Program-made: the position numbers and the translations under genes
Notes under the pieces: generated by a model
Seen by the model: the letters and a program-made list of their open reading frames with translations, nothing else
What the model was told of the DNA's origin: nothing
The model's database searches: none
Shown here: positions 35,434-44,000 of the stretch, in pieces
Layout of the letters: each line of letters starts with the position of its first letter
Position numbering within the stretch: the first letter of the stretch is position 1
From: Planctomycetota bacterium
GTDB taxonomy: Bacteria > Planctomycetota > GCA-002687715
Direction of reading: 5' to 3'
DNA: 64,000 nt
Assembly: GCA_009691765.1 (NCBI GenBank)
Contig: SIAO01000001.1
Location: forward strand, 266,383-330,382

Positions 35434-36122
35434 GAGGTGACCTGCAGCAGCACCATGGCTGCAACGCCACCACCCAAGGCAGCGCAGAAGTTCACAACGT
35501 GATTTCCAAGTGCTGCTGGCAGATGCCTCTCGAGCAGCACGCCGAGAAGACTATCCACAGCCATCGCAAGAAACGCACCGATTGCGAGGCACACTCCCGC
35601 GACCGGAGCATCCAACGCACTGCCGAAGACAGTTCCCGCTGCGACCGCAGTGACTGCTGCGACAAATGTCCCAAGCCAACTCATGCCGCCATTAGCACCC
35701 GTCGCAACCACTGGACCCAGCAGCATCAGCCGCGGCCTTCGCCGCGAGAGCATTCCCAATTCGCTACTCAGCGTATCGGCAAGCGCGCCACAAAGCGCCG
35801 CGCATGCACCGCACACTCCGAGCAGACCGCCATCCCAACTGAGCAACAACATGGCGGGGCCTGCGTTGGCAAGAACGTGCGGCGCTCCCCGCAACTCCTG
35901 GGCAGCTCCAGCCACACGCTTGCGTTCAGCACCTATCTTCGTCGCAAGAACTCCAAACACAAAAAGTGCAGCCAGCATGGTCAACGGCAAGACGCCACCA
36001 CGCCAAGCAAGCAGAGCTGTGCAGAGCACGCCCATCACGAGCCCGCCCCAACGCACGCCTCCGCTCAAAGCCGCGGCGGCAGCAAGGCTGGTCGACAACA
36101 CGAAAGCAGCAACAGCGCTCAT
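35430..36122 (-). CDS. DUF92 (VTE6/TMEM19-like) membrane protein, possible prenyl-phosphate kinase
   Basis: A 230-residue membrane protein with about six helices. Family features are GVLATKIGAERKRVAGAAQE, RGAPHVLANAGPAM, CALADTLSSELGML and GANGGMSWLGTFVA. In plants, the DUF92 protein VTE6 phosphorylates phytyl phosphate to phytyl diphosphate; I infer a similar reaction on some isoprenyl phosphate. Start at 36122, where ATGA overlaps the neighbouring gene; the longer upstream frame has no hydrophobic or family match. Sits between the prenol kinase and the UbiA transferase. Confidence 0.82.
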   Translation of the reverse strand: MSAVAAFVLSTSLAAAAALSGGVRWGGLVMGVLCTALLAWRGGVLPLTMLAALFVFGVLATKIGAERKRVAGAAQELRGAPHVLANAGPAMLLLSWDGGLLGVCGACAALCGALADTLSSELGMLSRRRPRLMLLGPVVATGANGGMSWLGTFVAAVTAVAAGTVFGSALDAPVAGVCLAIGAFLAMAVDSLLGVLLERHLPAALGNHVVNFCAALGGGVAAMVLLQVTS

Positions 36123-36655
36123 ACGCTGAAGTCTCCACGCATGAAACAAACTGCGAGCGCACTCGCCAAAGGCACCAGCAAATTGTCGTCCACGCGCAGT
36201 GGCAACGACTCCACGAGGCAGCCAGCGAGGGCTGCGCAGAGCGCCAAGGGCCAAGGCAACACTGCCATGAGAACCAAACCGCTCATAGCGTAGGCACACA
36301 CACTGCCCACAACAGACTTGCGACGATTCCATGGCCATGGCACCGCTTGCACTGCGAGCAACGGTGCGAGCCCATCGCCGACCGCCATGCAGATCCAGGC
36401 AGCTTGCACAGGCACAAAGTCAGATCTGAAGAACACCAAAAGCAACGCCAGCACGAGAGGGTACAAAACGAGGCCAAGCGTGCCTGCGCCATCTTCGCGA
36501 GGCACCCATTTCATGCGCGGCAACACCAACGCGTTGAAAGCTGCGCCCACGGTGCAGGCCACAAGGCTGACCTGCCACGACACGAGCGGAAGGAGAAACG
36601 CGCCTCCTCCGAGCGCCACATGCAAACAGCGCCGCAGCAATGGACCGCGCATCAC
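36119..36655 (-). CDS. Prenol/dolichol kinase-like membrane protein (VTE5 family)
   Basis: A 178-residue membrane protein with five or six helices. The CTP-dependent lipid kinase signature is complete: VGDGLAPLLA, then WNRRKSVVGSVCAYAMSG and the C-terminal VESLPLRVDDNLLVPLASA, matching the GDG, KSxxGS, ESLP and DDNxxVP positions of phytol kinase VTE5 and dolichol kinase. It should convert a free isoprenoid alcohol to its monophosphate. The chain length and exact alcohol are unknown. Overlaps both neighbours by 4 bp. Confidence 0.82.
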   Translation of the reverse strand: MMRGPLLRRCLHVALGGGAFLLPLVSWQVSLVACTVGAAFNALVLPRMKWVPREDGAGTLGLVLYPLVLALLLVFFRSDFVPVQAAWICMAVGDGLAPLLAVQAVPWPWNRRKSVVGSVCAYAMSGLVLMAVLPWPLALCAALAGCLVESLPLRVDDNLLVPLASALAVCFMRGDFSV

Positions 36656-38730
36656 TGCTGCACGCCCAAATCGCGACCTTCAAGCCCTGCTGGCAACGGA
36701 ACGCGCAACACCGTGAGCACCGTCGGCAATACGTCCAAGACTTGTGCTCGCTTGCTCTCACCCATGCGACGCGACGAAAAAAGAACACCTGTCACCAACG
36801 CCGGATCTACCGAGCAGTGGTCTCCGCTCCACCGTGTCCGGTTCTCAAACACAAGAGGTTCGTCAGCACCGAGCAAACATGCATTCCAAGACGTGCGAAA
36901 GCCGCGCTCGAAGCCAAGCACCAAATCGGCGCTCTCGCTGCAGCGCGGCCCTCGATACAACTCCGTCGCAAGCGCAACACTTCGCAACACAGGGCGCCCT
37001 TCGTAGCGCAATCCTAGGAGCCCCTCCCGCAAGCGCGCCAAAAGCGCCGGCGCTTGCGCAGGATCGACGATGCCATGCGGTTCGCGCCCTTTCAGGTTCA
37101 ACCAAACCCTGCCAAGCCCCAAGTGATAGGCCTGCGTGCGCGACCAATCCACATCTTGGATTTCGCGGCCGAGATCGGCACCCAAACTGCGCGCACCGCT
37201 GCGCACGGAGAGCAAACCCTCTTCAGCAAGCCAGCGATTCACGTTCACGGCATATGAAAACGGGGCAAAGCCGTGATCGCTCACGAGCAAGAGTGTGTCT
37301 TCAGGACGCAAAACCTCGCGGCGCAAGCGGCCCACAATGCGATCCACTTCCGCATACACCCATGGAATCGCATCACGCAAAAGAGCATCGGAGCCAGCAT
37401 GCCCCGGATGCGCCGTATCGAAGGCACTCCAAGCCACGTGCTGCACACGGTCGGGTGCGGCCAACACGCTGAACAAGCAGCGCCAATCGCCTTTGTTGGC
37501 CGCCGCGAACAACATGGCCTCGTCACGCGCCAATACGTCGCGCACATCTTGCATGAAGACAGCCGCGTCAATGCACTCGTCTTGATAAGGGTTGGTTGCA
37601 GTGCTCCAACCACAGGTGTCGAACAACCCGTGCTCACAAAGTTCCGCGCCGTACTGCGTCGGGCTAGTAATCGCTGCAATTGGCAATTGCGCACGTGGAT
37701 CGAAACCTGTGGGCGCCTGATACAGGCTCGGAGGTGCGGCGCTCAGCAAGCAGAACCTCGTGAGGCCTTGCAGCGGCGGCGCAAGCTGCCCAAACGGAAA
37801 CTTGACCGCAACGAAATCGGTGAACCCTGCTGCGGGTAAAACCGCGCGGCTCTCTCCGACAACAAGGCTTGCCGTGGACTGCAAGTTGAGGCTTAAATCC
37901 GCATGCAACGACTCCTCAGGCTGCAGTGGATTTCGTGGACCCGCAATGGAGCCCGTCCAGGTGCCTCGCTCCGTTTCACGCAACACCGTGCGTGTACCTC
38001 CCATTTGAGTGCGCGCCGATTCCAACGCGATGCTGTCGCTGCCGTGCAACCACCAAGAACCAGTGGTGCCCAGAAGATCAGGTGTGCCGAGCCCCGTCAG
38101 CAAACGCCCGTGCTCCAAGGCCGGCGCAGGAAACGCCATCGGAGCGCGCAAGCTCGTCGCTGGGACACCTGCTTTGTCCAGCACTTCCCAGAGAGCTTTG
38201 CCGCCGCGTGTGCTGCGCGGTGTTGGCAGCGTGAGTGGAATCTCTGAGAGGACAGAACGCACCGTGAGCAGCAGAAATGCAATCAGCGCGAGACTGCTAA
38301 AGAGCGCAACGCGCGGGTGTCTGCGACGCAGGATCAACCATGGCAACAAGCCGATCACCGCAGTAGCAATCAACGTGAACACGCGCGCCGCACCGGAGAG
38401 CACGGTGACACGTTCGACTCTGACACCGGCCAATTCCGGGACCACTCCTTGGTCCGTGATACGCCGATTCAGAAAACCAAAGATGCCTGTGCTGCCAGGC
38501 CCCATGCCCGTCGTGAGCGCGGCCCACGACACAGGCGACTGCGCAGGATTGGTGGGTTCAAGTGCGACGAACGCGCCATCGGCCGCCAGTTTCGAGAGTT
38601 CTGGGAGCCGTCCCTCGGCCATGAAGCGTCGCGTCAGACCTTCATCGAGCCCATCGATGCCCAAGAGGATGACGCGCCCCTGCGCGCACAATGCAGTTTG
38701 CAGGAACAGTAAGAGCAAGAGGCCACGCAT
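36652..38730 (-). CDS. Alkaline-phosphatase-superfamily phosphodiesterase, membrane-anchored
   Basis: A 692-residue exported enzyme of the type I phosphodiesterase/nucleotide pyrophosphatase group. Signal MRGLLLLLFLQTALCAQG; metal site VILLGIDGLDEG (Asp 24-27 region); nucleophile candidate Ser in NPAQSPVSWAALTTGMGPG; later metal ligands in LLLVSDHGFAPFS and WSGDHCSVDP. Between the nucleophile and the core are two membrane helices (about 113-160: VFTLIATAVIGLLPWLIL and VALFSSLALIAFLLLTV), so the catalytic part is split by a hairpin in the membrane. The substrate may be a lipid phosphodiester. It lies 32 bp downstream of the glycosyltransferase genes and heads the prenol cassette. Confidence 0.86.
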   Translation of the reverse strand: MRGLLLLLFLQTALCAQGRVILLGIDGLDEGLTRRFMAEGRLPELSKLAADGAFVALEPTNPAQSPVSWAALTTGMGPGSTGIFGFLNRRITDQGVVPELAGVRVERVTVLSGAARVFTLIATAVIGLLPWLILRRRHPRVALFSSLALIAFLLLTVRSVLSEIPLTLPTPRSTRGGKALWEVLDKAGVPATSLRAPMAFPAPALEHGRLLTGLGTPDLLGTTGSWWLHGSDSIALESARTQMGGTRTVLRETERGTWTGSIAGPRNPLQPEESLHADLSLNLQSTASLVVGESRAVLPAAGFTDFVAVKFPFGQLAPPLQGLTRFCLLSAAPPSLYQAPTGFDPRAQLPIAAITSPTQYGAELCEHGLFDTCGWSTATNPYQDECIDAAVFMQDVRDVLARDEAMLFAAANKGDWRCLFSVLAAPDRVQHVAWSAFDTAHPGHAGSDALLRDAIPWVYAEVDRIVGRLRREVLRPEDTLLLVSDHGFAPFSYAVNVNRWLAEEGLLSVRSGARSLGADLGREIQDVDWSRTQAYHLGLGRVWLNLKGREPHGIVDPAQAPALLARLREGLLGLRYEGRPVLRSVALATELYRGPRCSESADLVLGFERGFRTSWNACLLGADEPLVFENRTRWSGDHCSVDPALVTGVLFSSRRMGESKRAQVLDVLPTVLTVLRVPLPAGLEGRDLGVQQ

Positions 38731-38762
38731 GGTCCGGTTCTACCAGAACATCATGCACAGCC

Positions 38763-41021
38763 TTAGACCCCTCGGCGCAGCCAACGATCAAGCCAGCCCC
38801 AGCAACCACGCCGTCCCTTGATGACTGAGCGTGCGCCCAAGTATTGAGCGAGATTTTGAGTGAAGCCGTAAAGCGGGACGCGCAGCAACCAACTGCAGCG
38901 GTACAGCAGCGGCGTCGGATCGCGCCAAACCACCAGAGCGAGATGCGCCGTCGCTTTCACACTGAACTTCGCCGTCAGCCACAAGCTGGGGATGCAGTGC
39001 AGGCCCACGAGGTCGTACAGGTTTTGATGGTCGAGATAAACACGCTTGAACTCATAGAAGATGGGCTTGTTGTGCGAGTGGATGACGACGGAACGCGGAT
39101 CCATCACGAGCGTGTGGCCGGCAAGAATGGCGGCACGGCCCCACGCAACGTCTTCGCCGAACTGACGCTTCTCAAAGGGCACTTCCGCCATGACGCTTTT
39201 CCGCACACAACTGGCGACATCGTCAAAAGCTATGAGCAAATAACGCTCGTAGGGATGCATGCTGTCCCAGAGTGCGCGATTGCGCAGTCTGCGCCGCTGC
39301 GCTGTGCCCTCACCATGAGTCCATCCGCGCAAGCGTTCGCGCTGGAAGGGATTGCAGTCCTCACGAGGCAACTGATGGCAATAAGCTCCAGCCACATCGG
39401 GATCGTCGAAATTGTCCACCAGTGTTTGCAACCAATGAGAATCGAGTGGTTCTGCATCGTGCGTCAGGAGCGCCACGATGTCGCCGCGCGCTTCATGTAC
39501 GGCGCGGTTGCGCGTGAGTCCGTGATTGAACTCAGTATTGGGAATGTTGATGACGCGGACATTCGGAAACTGACGGATGAACTCGAGTGTTCCATCGCGC
39601 GAGCCGGAATCGATGATGAGAATCTCGTAATCGAAATCCGTTTCCTGTTGAAGCACCTTGCGCAGCACGCCTTCAAATTGCGCGCCACCATTCCAGGTCG
39701 GAATGAACACTGTCGCGTAGGGCGCAGTGCCGCCTTTGCACTTGCGCGCACGAAGCGCTGCAACATCGACACGCTTCGCAGGAGCGGCCCCGAGCACTCT
39801 GCGATAGAGCTCCTCCGTGTCAGCGGCCATAGCATCGAGAGTGCGAACTCTGTCACGCAATGCTGCAGCAGCGCGATACAGGGATTCGTTGGTTGCGAGA
39901 GCATAGAGTTTGGCGGCGAGATCCGCGGCATCCCCAGGCCTGAAGAGAAGTTCCGGCAGCGTGCCTTGGAGTGCTTCCTGCATAGCCCCGTGATCCGACG
40001 CCACAACGGGCACACCAGCTAGCATGGCCTCGCGAATCGTCAGACAGAAACTTTCCCACCACAAACTCGGAACAACCAGCACATCCAATTCGGCTAAGAT
40101 CCCAGGCAATTCTGCTTGAGAATAGGGCCCTGCAAACTGAATCGGCAAGTCGCTGCGCGCGAGCACTTGCAATCGCTGGCTATAGCTCGTGTCGCCGTGA
40201 TGGTTGACAGCTTCGCCATGGATGCGGCATTCCACATTCGGCTGGCCGATGAGGTTCATCGCTTCCACCAGCACATGCACGCCTTTGCTGGGAATAACAG
40301 ACCCAATGAAACCCACGCGCCGCGGCGGAAAGTTGTGCTGCGTACGAGCTGGGATCAGAGCGTGATCCAAACCGTGTTCGATCACATACGTGCGGGCTGG
40401 ATCCAAGCCTGCCTCCAACATGCGCTCGCGATGAAAGGCCGATGGTGTGATCAACGCGTCACATGCAAGCAGGCGCTGAAGGATGGCCGCGTCAGCCATG
40501 CGCAAAGCGTCTGCGCTGACTCCGAAATGTGGCCAGAGACGGCTCAAGCACGGCGCGCAGCGCTCGCGATCCAAGGTCTTGCACACTTCCAATTCTGGGG
40601 TGATGCGCTGCCCGCGCGGACACACCGTCCAAAAATCGTGCAAGGTCATGACGAGAGCGATGCCCCGCGCACGCACTTCGTCAAGCATTGAAGTGGACAG
40701 ACATGTCACGTGATGCACGTGTACAAGATCTGGCCGATCGCGGTCCAATTCTTCGCCCACCAAACGGTTGATGTTGGGATTGTGCCAAATCCACTCAAGA
40801 CTCGCGGCATCGCGGAACATGTAATTCACGCGCAGGACATCAATGCCCGCGTGAGCGCCGCGCTCTACGGCATAGTCCGGGAGGTCGGCCCGACCCATGC
40901 GCGCGAGCACACGCACAGCGTGACCGCGTTGTTGCAATGCTCGCGCCAACTGCTGCATGTGAACTTCGGTGCCGCCGCGACCCTCTGGCGGATAGCCGGC
41001 GCCGATGAGCAATATCTTCAA
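38763..41021 (-). CDS. Bifunctional glycosyltransferase, GT4-GT2 fusion
   Basis: A 752-residue protein with two transferase modules. The N-terminal GT4 (about 1-425) starts MKILLIGAGYPPEGRGGTEV and has the donor-site stretch WWESFCLTIREAMLAGVPVV. The GT2 module (about 436-750) starts YATVFIPTWNGGAQFEGVL, with EILIIDSGSRDGTLEFI, TRNRAVHEARGDIVALLTHD and DVASCVRKSVMAEVPFEKRQ plus FGEDVAWGR. THDAEP at the metal-binding position resembles rhamnosyltransferase-like GT2 enzymes. It could add two sugars in turn to one acceptor. Overlaps the previous gene by 4 bp. Confidence 0.88.
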   Translation of the reverse strand: MKILLIGAGYPPEGRGGTEVHMQQLARALQQRGHAVRVLARMGRADLPDYAVERGAHAGIDVLRVNYMFRDAASLEWIWHNPNINRLVGEELDRDRPDLVHVHHVTCLSTSMLDEVRARGIALVMTLHDFWTVCPRGQRITPELEVCKTLDRERCAPCLSRLWPHFGVSADALRMADAAILQRLLACDALITPSAFHRERMLEAGLDPARTYVIEHGLDHALIPARTQHNFPPRRVGFIGSVIPSKGVHVLVEAMNLIGQPNVECRIHGEAVNHHGDTSYSQRLQVLARSDLPIQFAGPYSQAELPGILAELDVLVVPSLWWESFCLTIREAMLAGVPVVASDHGAMQEALQGTLPELLFRPGDAADLAAKLYALATNESLYRAAAALRDRVRTLDAMAADTEELYRRVLGAAPAKRVDVAALRARKCKGGTAPYATVFIPTWNGGAQFEGVLRKVLQQETDFDYEILIIDSGSRDGTLEFIRQFPNVRVINIPNTEFNHGLTRNRAVHEARGDIVALLTHDAEPLDSHWLQTLVDNFDDPDVAGAYCHQLPREDCNPFQRERLRGWTHGEGTAQRRRLRNRALWDSMHPYERYLLIAFDDVASCVRKSVMAEVPFEKRQFGEDVAWGRAAILAGHTLVMDPRSVVIHSHNKPIFYEFKRVYLDHQNLYDLVGLHCIPSLWLTAKFSVKATAHLALVVWRDPTPLLYRCSWLLRVPLYGFTQNLAQYLGARSVIKGRRGCWGWLDRWLRRGV

Positions 41022-44000
41022 ACAGGACCTCCGCGCCGCGCTGCAATCAATGTGAGGTAGCGTGCCTCCGTTTCGGCCGCATCTTCAGCAATGCTCTTGA
41101 TTGGCACGTCTTTATTGCACAACAGGTCGGCGAGCGCACGGTCATCGGCGAAACGCTCAATCTTGGCCGCAAGGTCTGCTGCATCGCCAACACGGAACAA
41201 CAACCCATTGCGTCCATCAAGGACGAATTCAGCCATGCCACCAATATCGGAGGCAATCACGGGTAGCCCAGCCATGAAGGCCTCGTGAATCGTGAGCGGT
41301 GAATTTTCCCACCACACACTCGGCACCACGAGCACATCCAAACGCGCAAGAATATCGGGCAATGTGTCGGATGCATAGCGCCCATGGAAACGGGTGCGAG
41401 GATTGCGCGAATGTTCCCGAAGTGCTTCTGCGTAGTGAGGAAACGAGGTGAGACTGCCGTGAATGTCACACGTGATGTCATCACGCTCTGCAAGTTGCTC
41501 CATAGCCGCAGTGAGCACATGCAGGCCTTTGTAGTCAGAAATTGTCCCGATGTACCCCACACGCAACTCACGTGCCTTATGCCGACTGCTGCGTCCGAAT
41601 GGTGCGGTGTCCTGTCCGTTGTCGGAGGTGATGATTTGCTCCGAACGCACGAGGCCGGCGGCAATGAAGCGTTCTCGCAAGAATCGTGATGGACTTACAA
41701 ATAGATCGACATCGCGGGCCATCGACACCATGGCTTCAAGTCGTTGCTGAATAGCACCTGCATGAGCCGCATCGCCATGCATCACAGGCTCAACGACCGC
41801 TTCACCCTGACCGAGGTAACCCTTCAGGGCCTGCTTCATGCCGGCTGGCAAATGTTTGCCGATACGCGCTGCCATTCTTGGAGTCGTGCTGTCCTCTTCG
41901 ATGACTTCCAACGACAAGTGAGCAATGCAATCGGCACACTTTGCTGGCAACGGAGTCATGCAGCGCTCATTGTCAGCGCGCAACATCTGGCCACCGCGAG
42001 GGCAAAGCAGCATGTACTCATGCAATGTGAACACTACAGGAATGCCCAGCTCGCGGCAAATGGCTGGATAGTCAACACTGTGGTGGTACAGATGCTGAAT
42101 ATGCACCACGTCAGGCTTCAGCTTTTCCAACACTTCGCGGAATATCCTATTCATGCGCCTATCGCGCCAAGTTAGCTCGAAATAGCGCGTGGTGTGCTGA
42201 TGCGAAATCTCTGTGATGGGAATGCCTTCGTACGCCGTCTCGCGCAAGTTGTAGCTGTGTACGCCTTGGTGAGCCTCCGTCGTCAACACATGCACACTGT
42301 GGCCACGTGCTTGTAGGCCATGCAGCAAATTGAGTGTGTAAATCTCGCTCCCGGCAGCATGACGCGGCAAGAAATCGTGGATGACTGTGAGAATCATCAG
42401 TCCGTCCCGCGCGCGAGGTGCTGCGATTGCGGCGGCCTTGCGCACACCCGCCCACTTCTCTGCGAAGCGATACACAGCGCTGCGCCTCAGGCGTTCGCGT
42501 TCACCCTGCTCATCACGTAATCCTTGTTCCAATGTGGCGCGTTCAGTTTCAATACGCTGGGCCTCGGTGCTCAACACTTCGATGGACTTCTGCATCTCGC
42601 CCATCAGATTGCGAGCTTCGAGCACTGCGGAGGACAACGCCTTGGTGAGTCCGGGCAAAGCATGAATGCCCGAACCATCCACCCCAACAGGCAACCCAAG
42701 AGCCCGCGCCACCTCCGCCAAGCGCAAAGCAACATCCCCGCCCACGCGATGGGCTTCACCGATCGTGGCCTCCAAACCTGCAGCCCGCCCAAGGAGCGCG
42801 CCACGCTCTTCTTCCAACGCCTCAATGCGCTGTTCGAGAATGTTCATCGCCGCGTCCTTCATGGCCCTCGTCTTGAGCGACTCCTCCTCAAGGACCAACA
42901 GCCTCGCAGCGTGTGCTGAGCGTTCCTTGGCCAGTTCTAGCCGAGCAGCGTTTGCCGCAGCGAGGTTTTTTCGGATGTCTTTGTCCGTATCTGCGAGCGC
43001 ACGGCGCAACATTGCCAACGCTTGAGCGTTATCGGCGGCTTCGCGTCGCAGAGTTGAGTTGTCGCGCGCACCCTCCTGCGCCTCTCGCAACAACGCTGCC
43101 CCGGCTTCCTCTAACTGCAGAATCTTCGCGGCATTGCGGCCCAAGAGCTCCTCAAAGGCCGCACGCTCCGCTTCGATTCCAGCAAACAACGTACTGCCAG
43201 CCGCGGCGGCACTTTGTGCAGACACAAGCGCTGCAATCTTCACGGTCAGTTCCCGTTGCAAGTCATCCGTGGATGCGACGAAATCCGCAAGCACTGCAGC
43301 CTTCACGGTCAGTTCCCGTTGCAAGTCAGCCGAGGATGCGACGAAACCAGCAAGCACAACGTCTTTGGCCCTGCAGACCTCTTCATGATCTGCAAGCAGG
43401 AGCCGATAATCACTCCGCGCTTGCGCCAATTCAACTTCGAAAGTGCTGATCGATTTCTCGAGGTTCCTCTCAATGTCTTCGTGGCCGCGTAGCGCGGCAT
43501 CACTCTTCGCCATTTGCAGTTTCAAATCATCCGCACGGACTTGTTCTTGCTGCACGCGACCACGCAAAAACAAGATCTCCTTCAAGCGCTCTGCCAAAAC
43601 GAGTGAGTGATGCAAGCGGTGCCGCTGTTCCAACAGCTTGGATCCAGTGTCTTCTGGCACAGATGCAGCAAGCGCTTGCTCGTAGAGCCGCTCAAGCACC
43701 TGAGCATGAGCTTCCATGCGCGGTAGCACTGGGATGTTCGCGCGACATTGGTCGCGCAGCGCGTCGTCTCTCAACATGCGCTGCAGTTGCTCCGCCAGTG
43801 ACGCCGCTTGTTCCGGTTCAAACAGAAGCCCTGCCTCGCCCACTCGCGTCGCCAACGCACCGCGGCGACTCGCAATCACTGGCAAGCCCAAAGAGAAGGC
43901 TTCATCCAAGACAAAGGACCACGACTCGAACGCCATGCTCGGAAGCACGGCCCAATCAAGCTTGACGCCAGCAAGATCCGTGGGCACATATTTGCCATGC

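Noticed and set aside
43238..43363. CRISPR-like repeat
   Set aside because: The two copies are directly adjacent in-frame coding repeats with no spacers; no array or cas gene is in the window.
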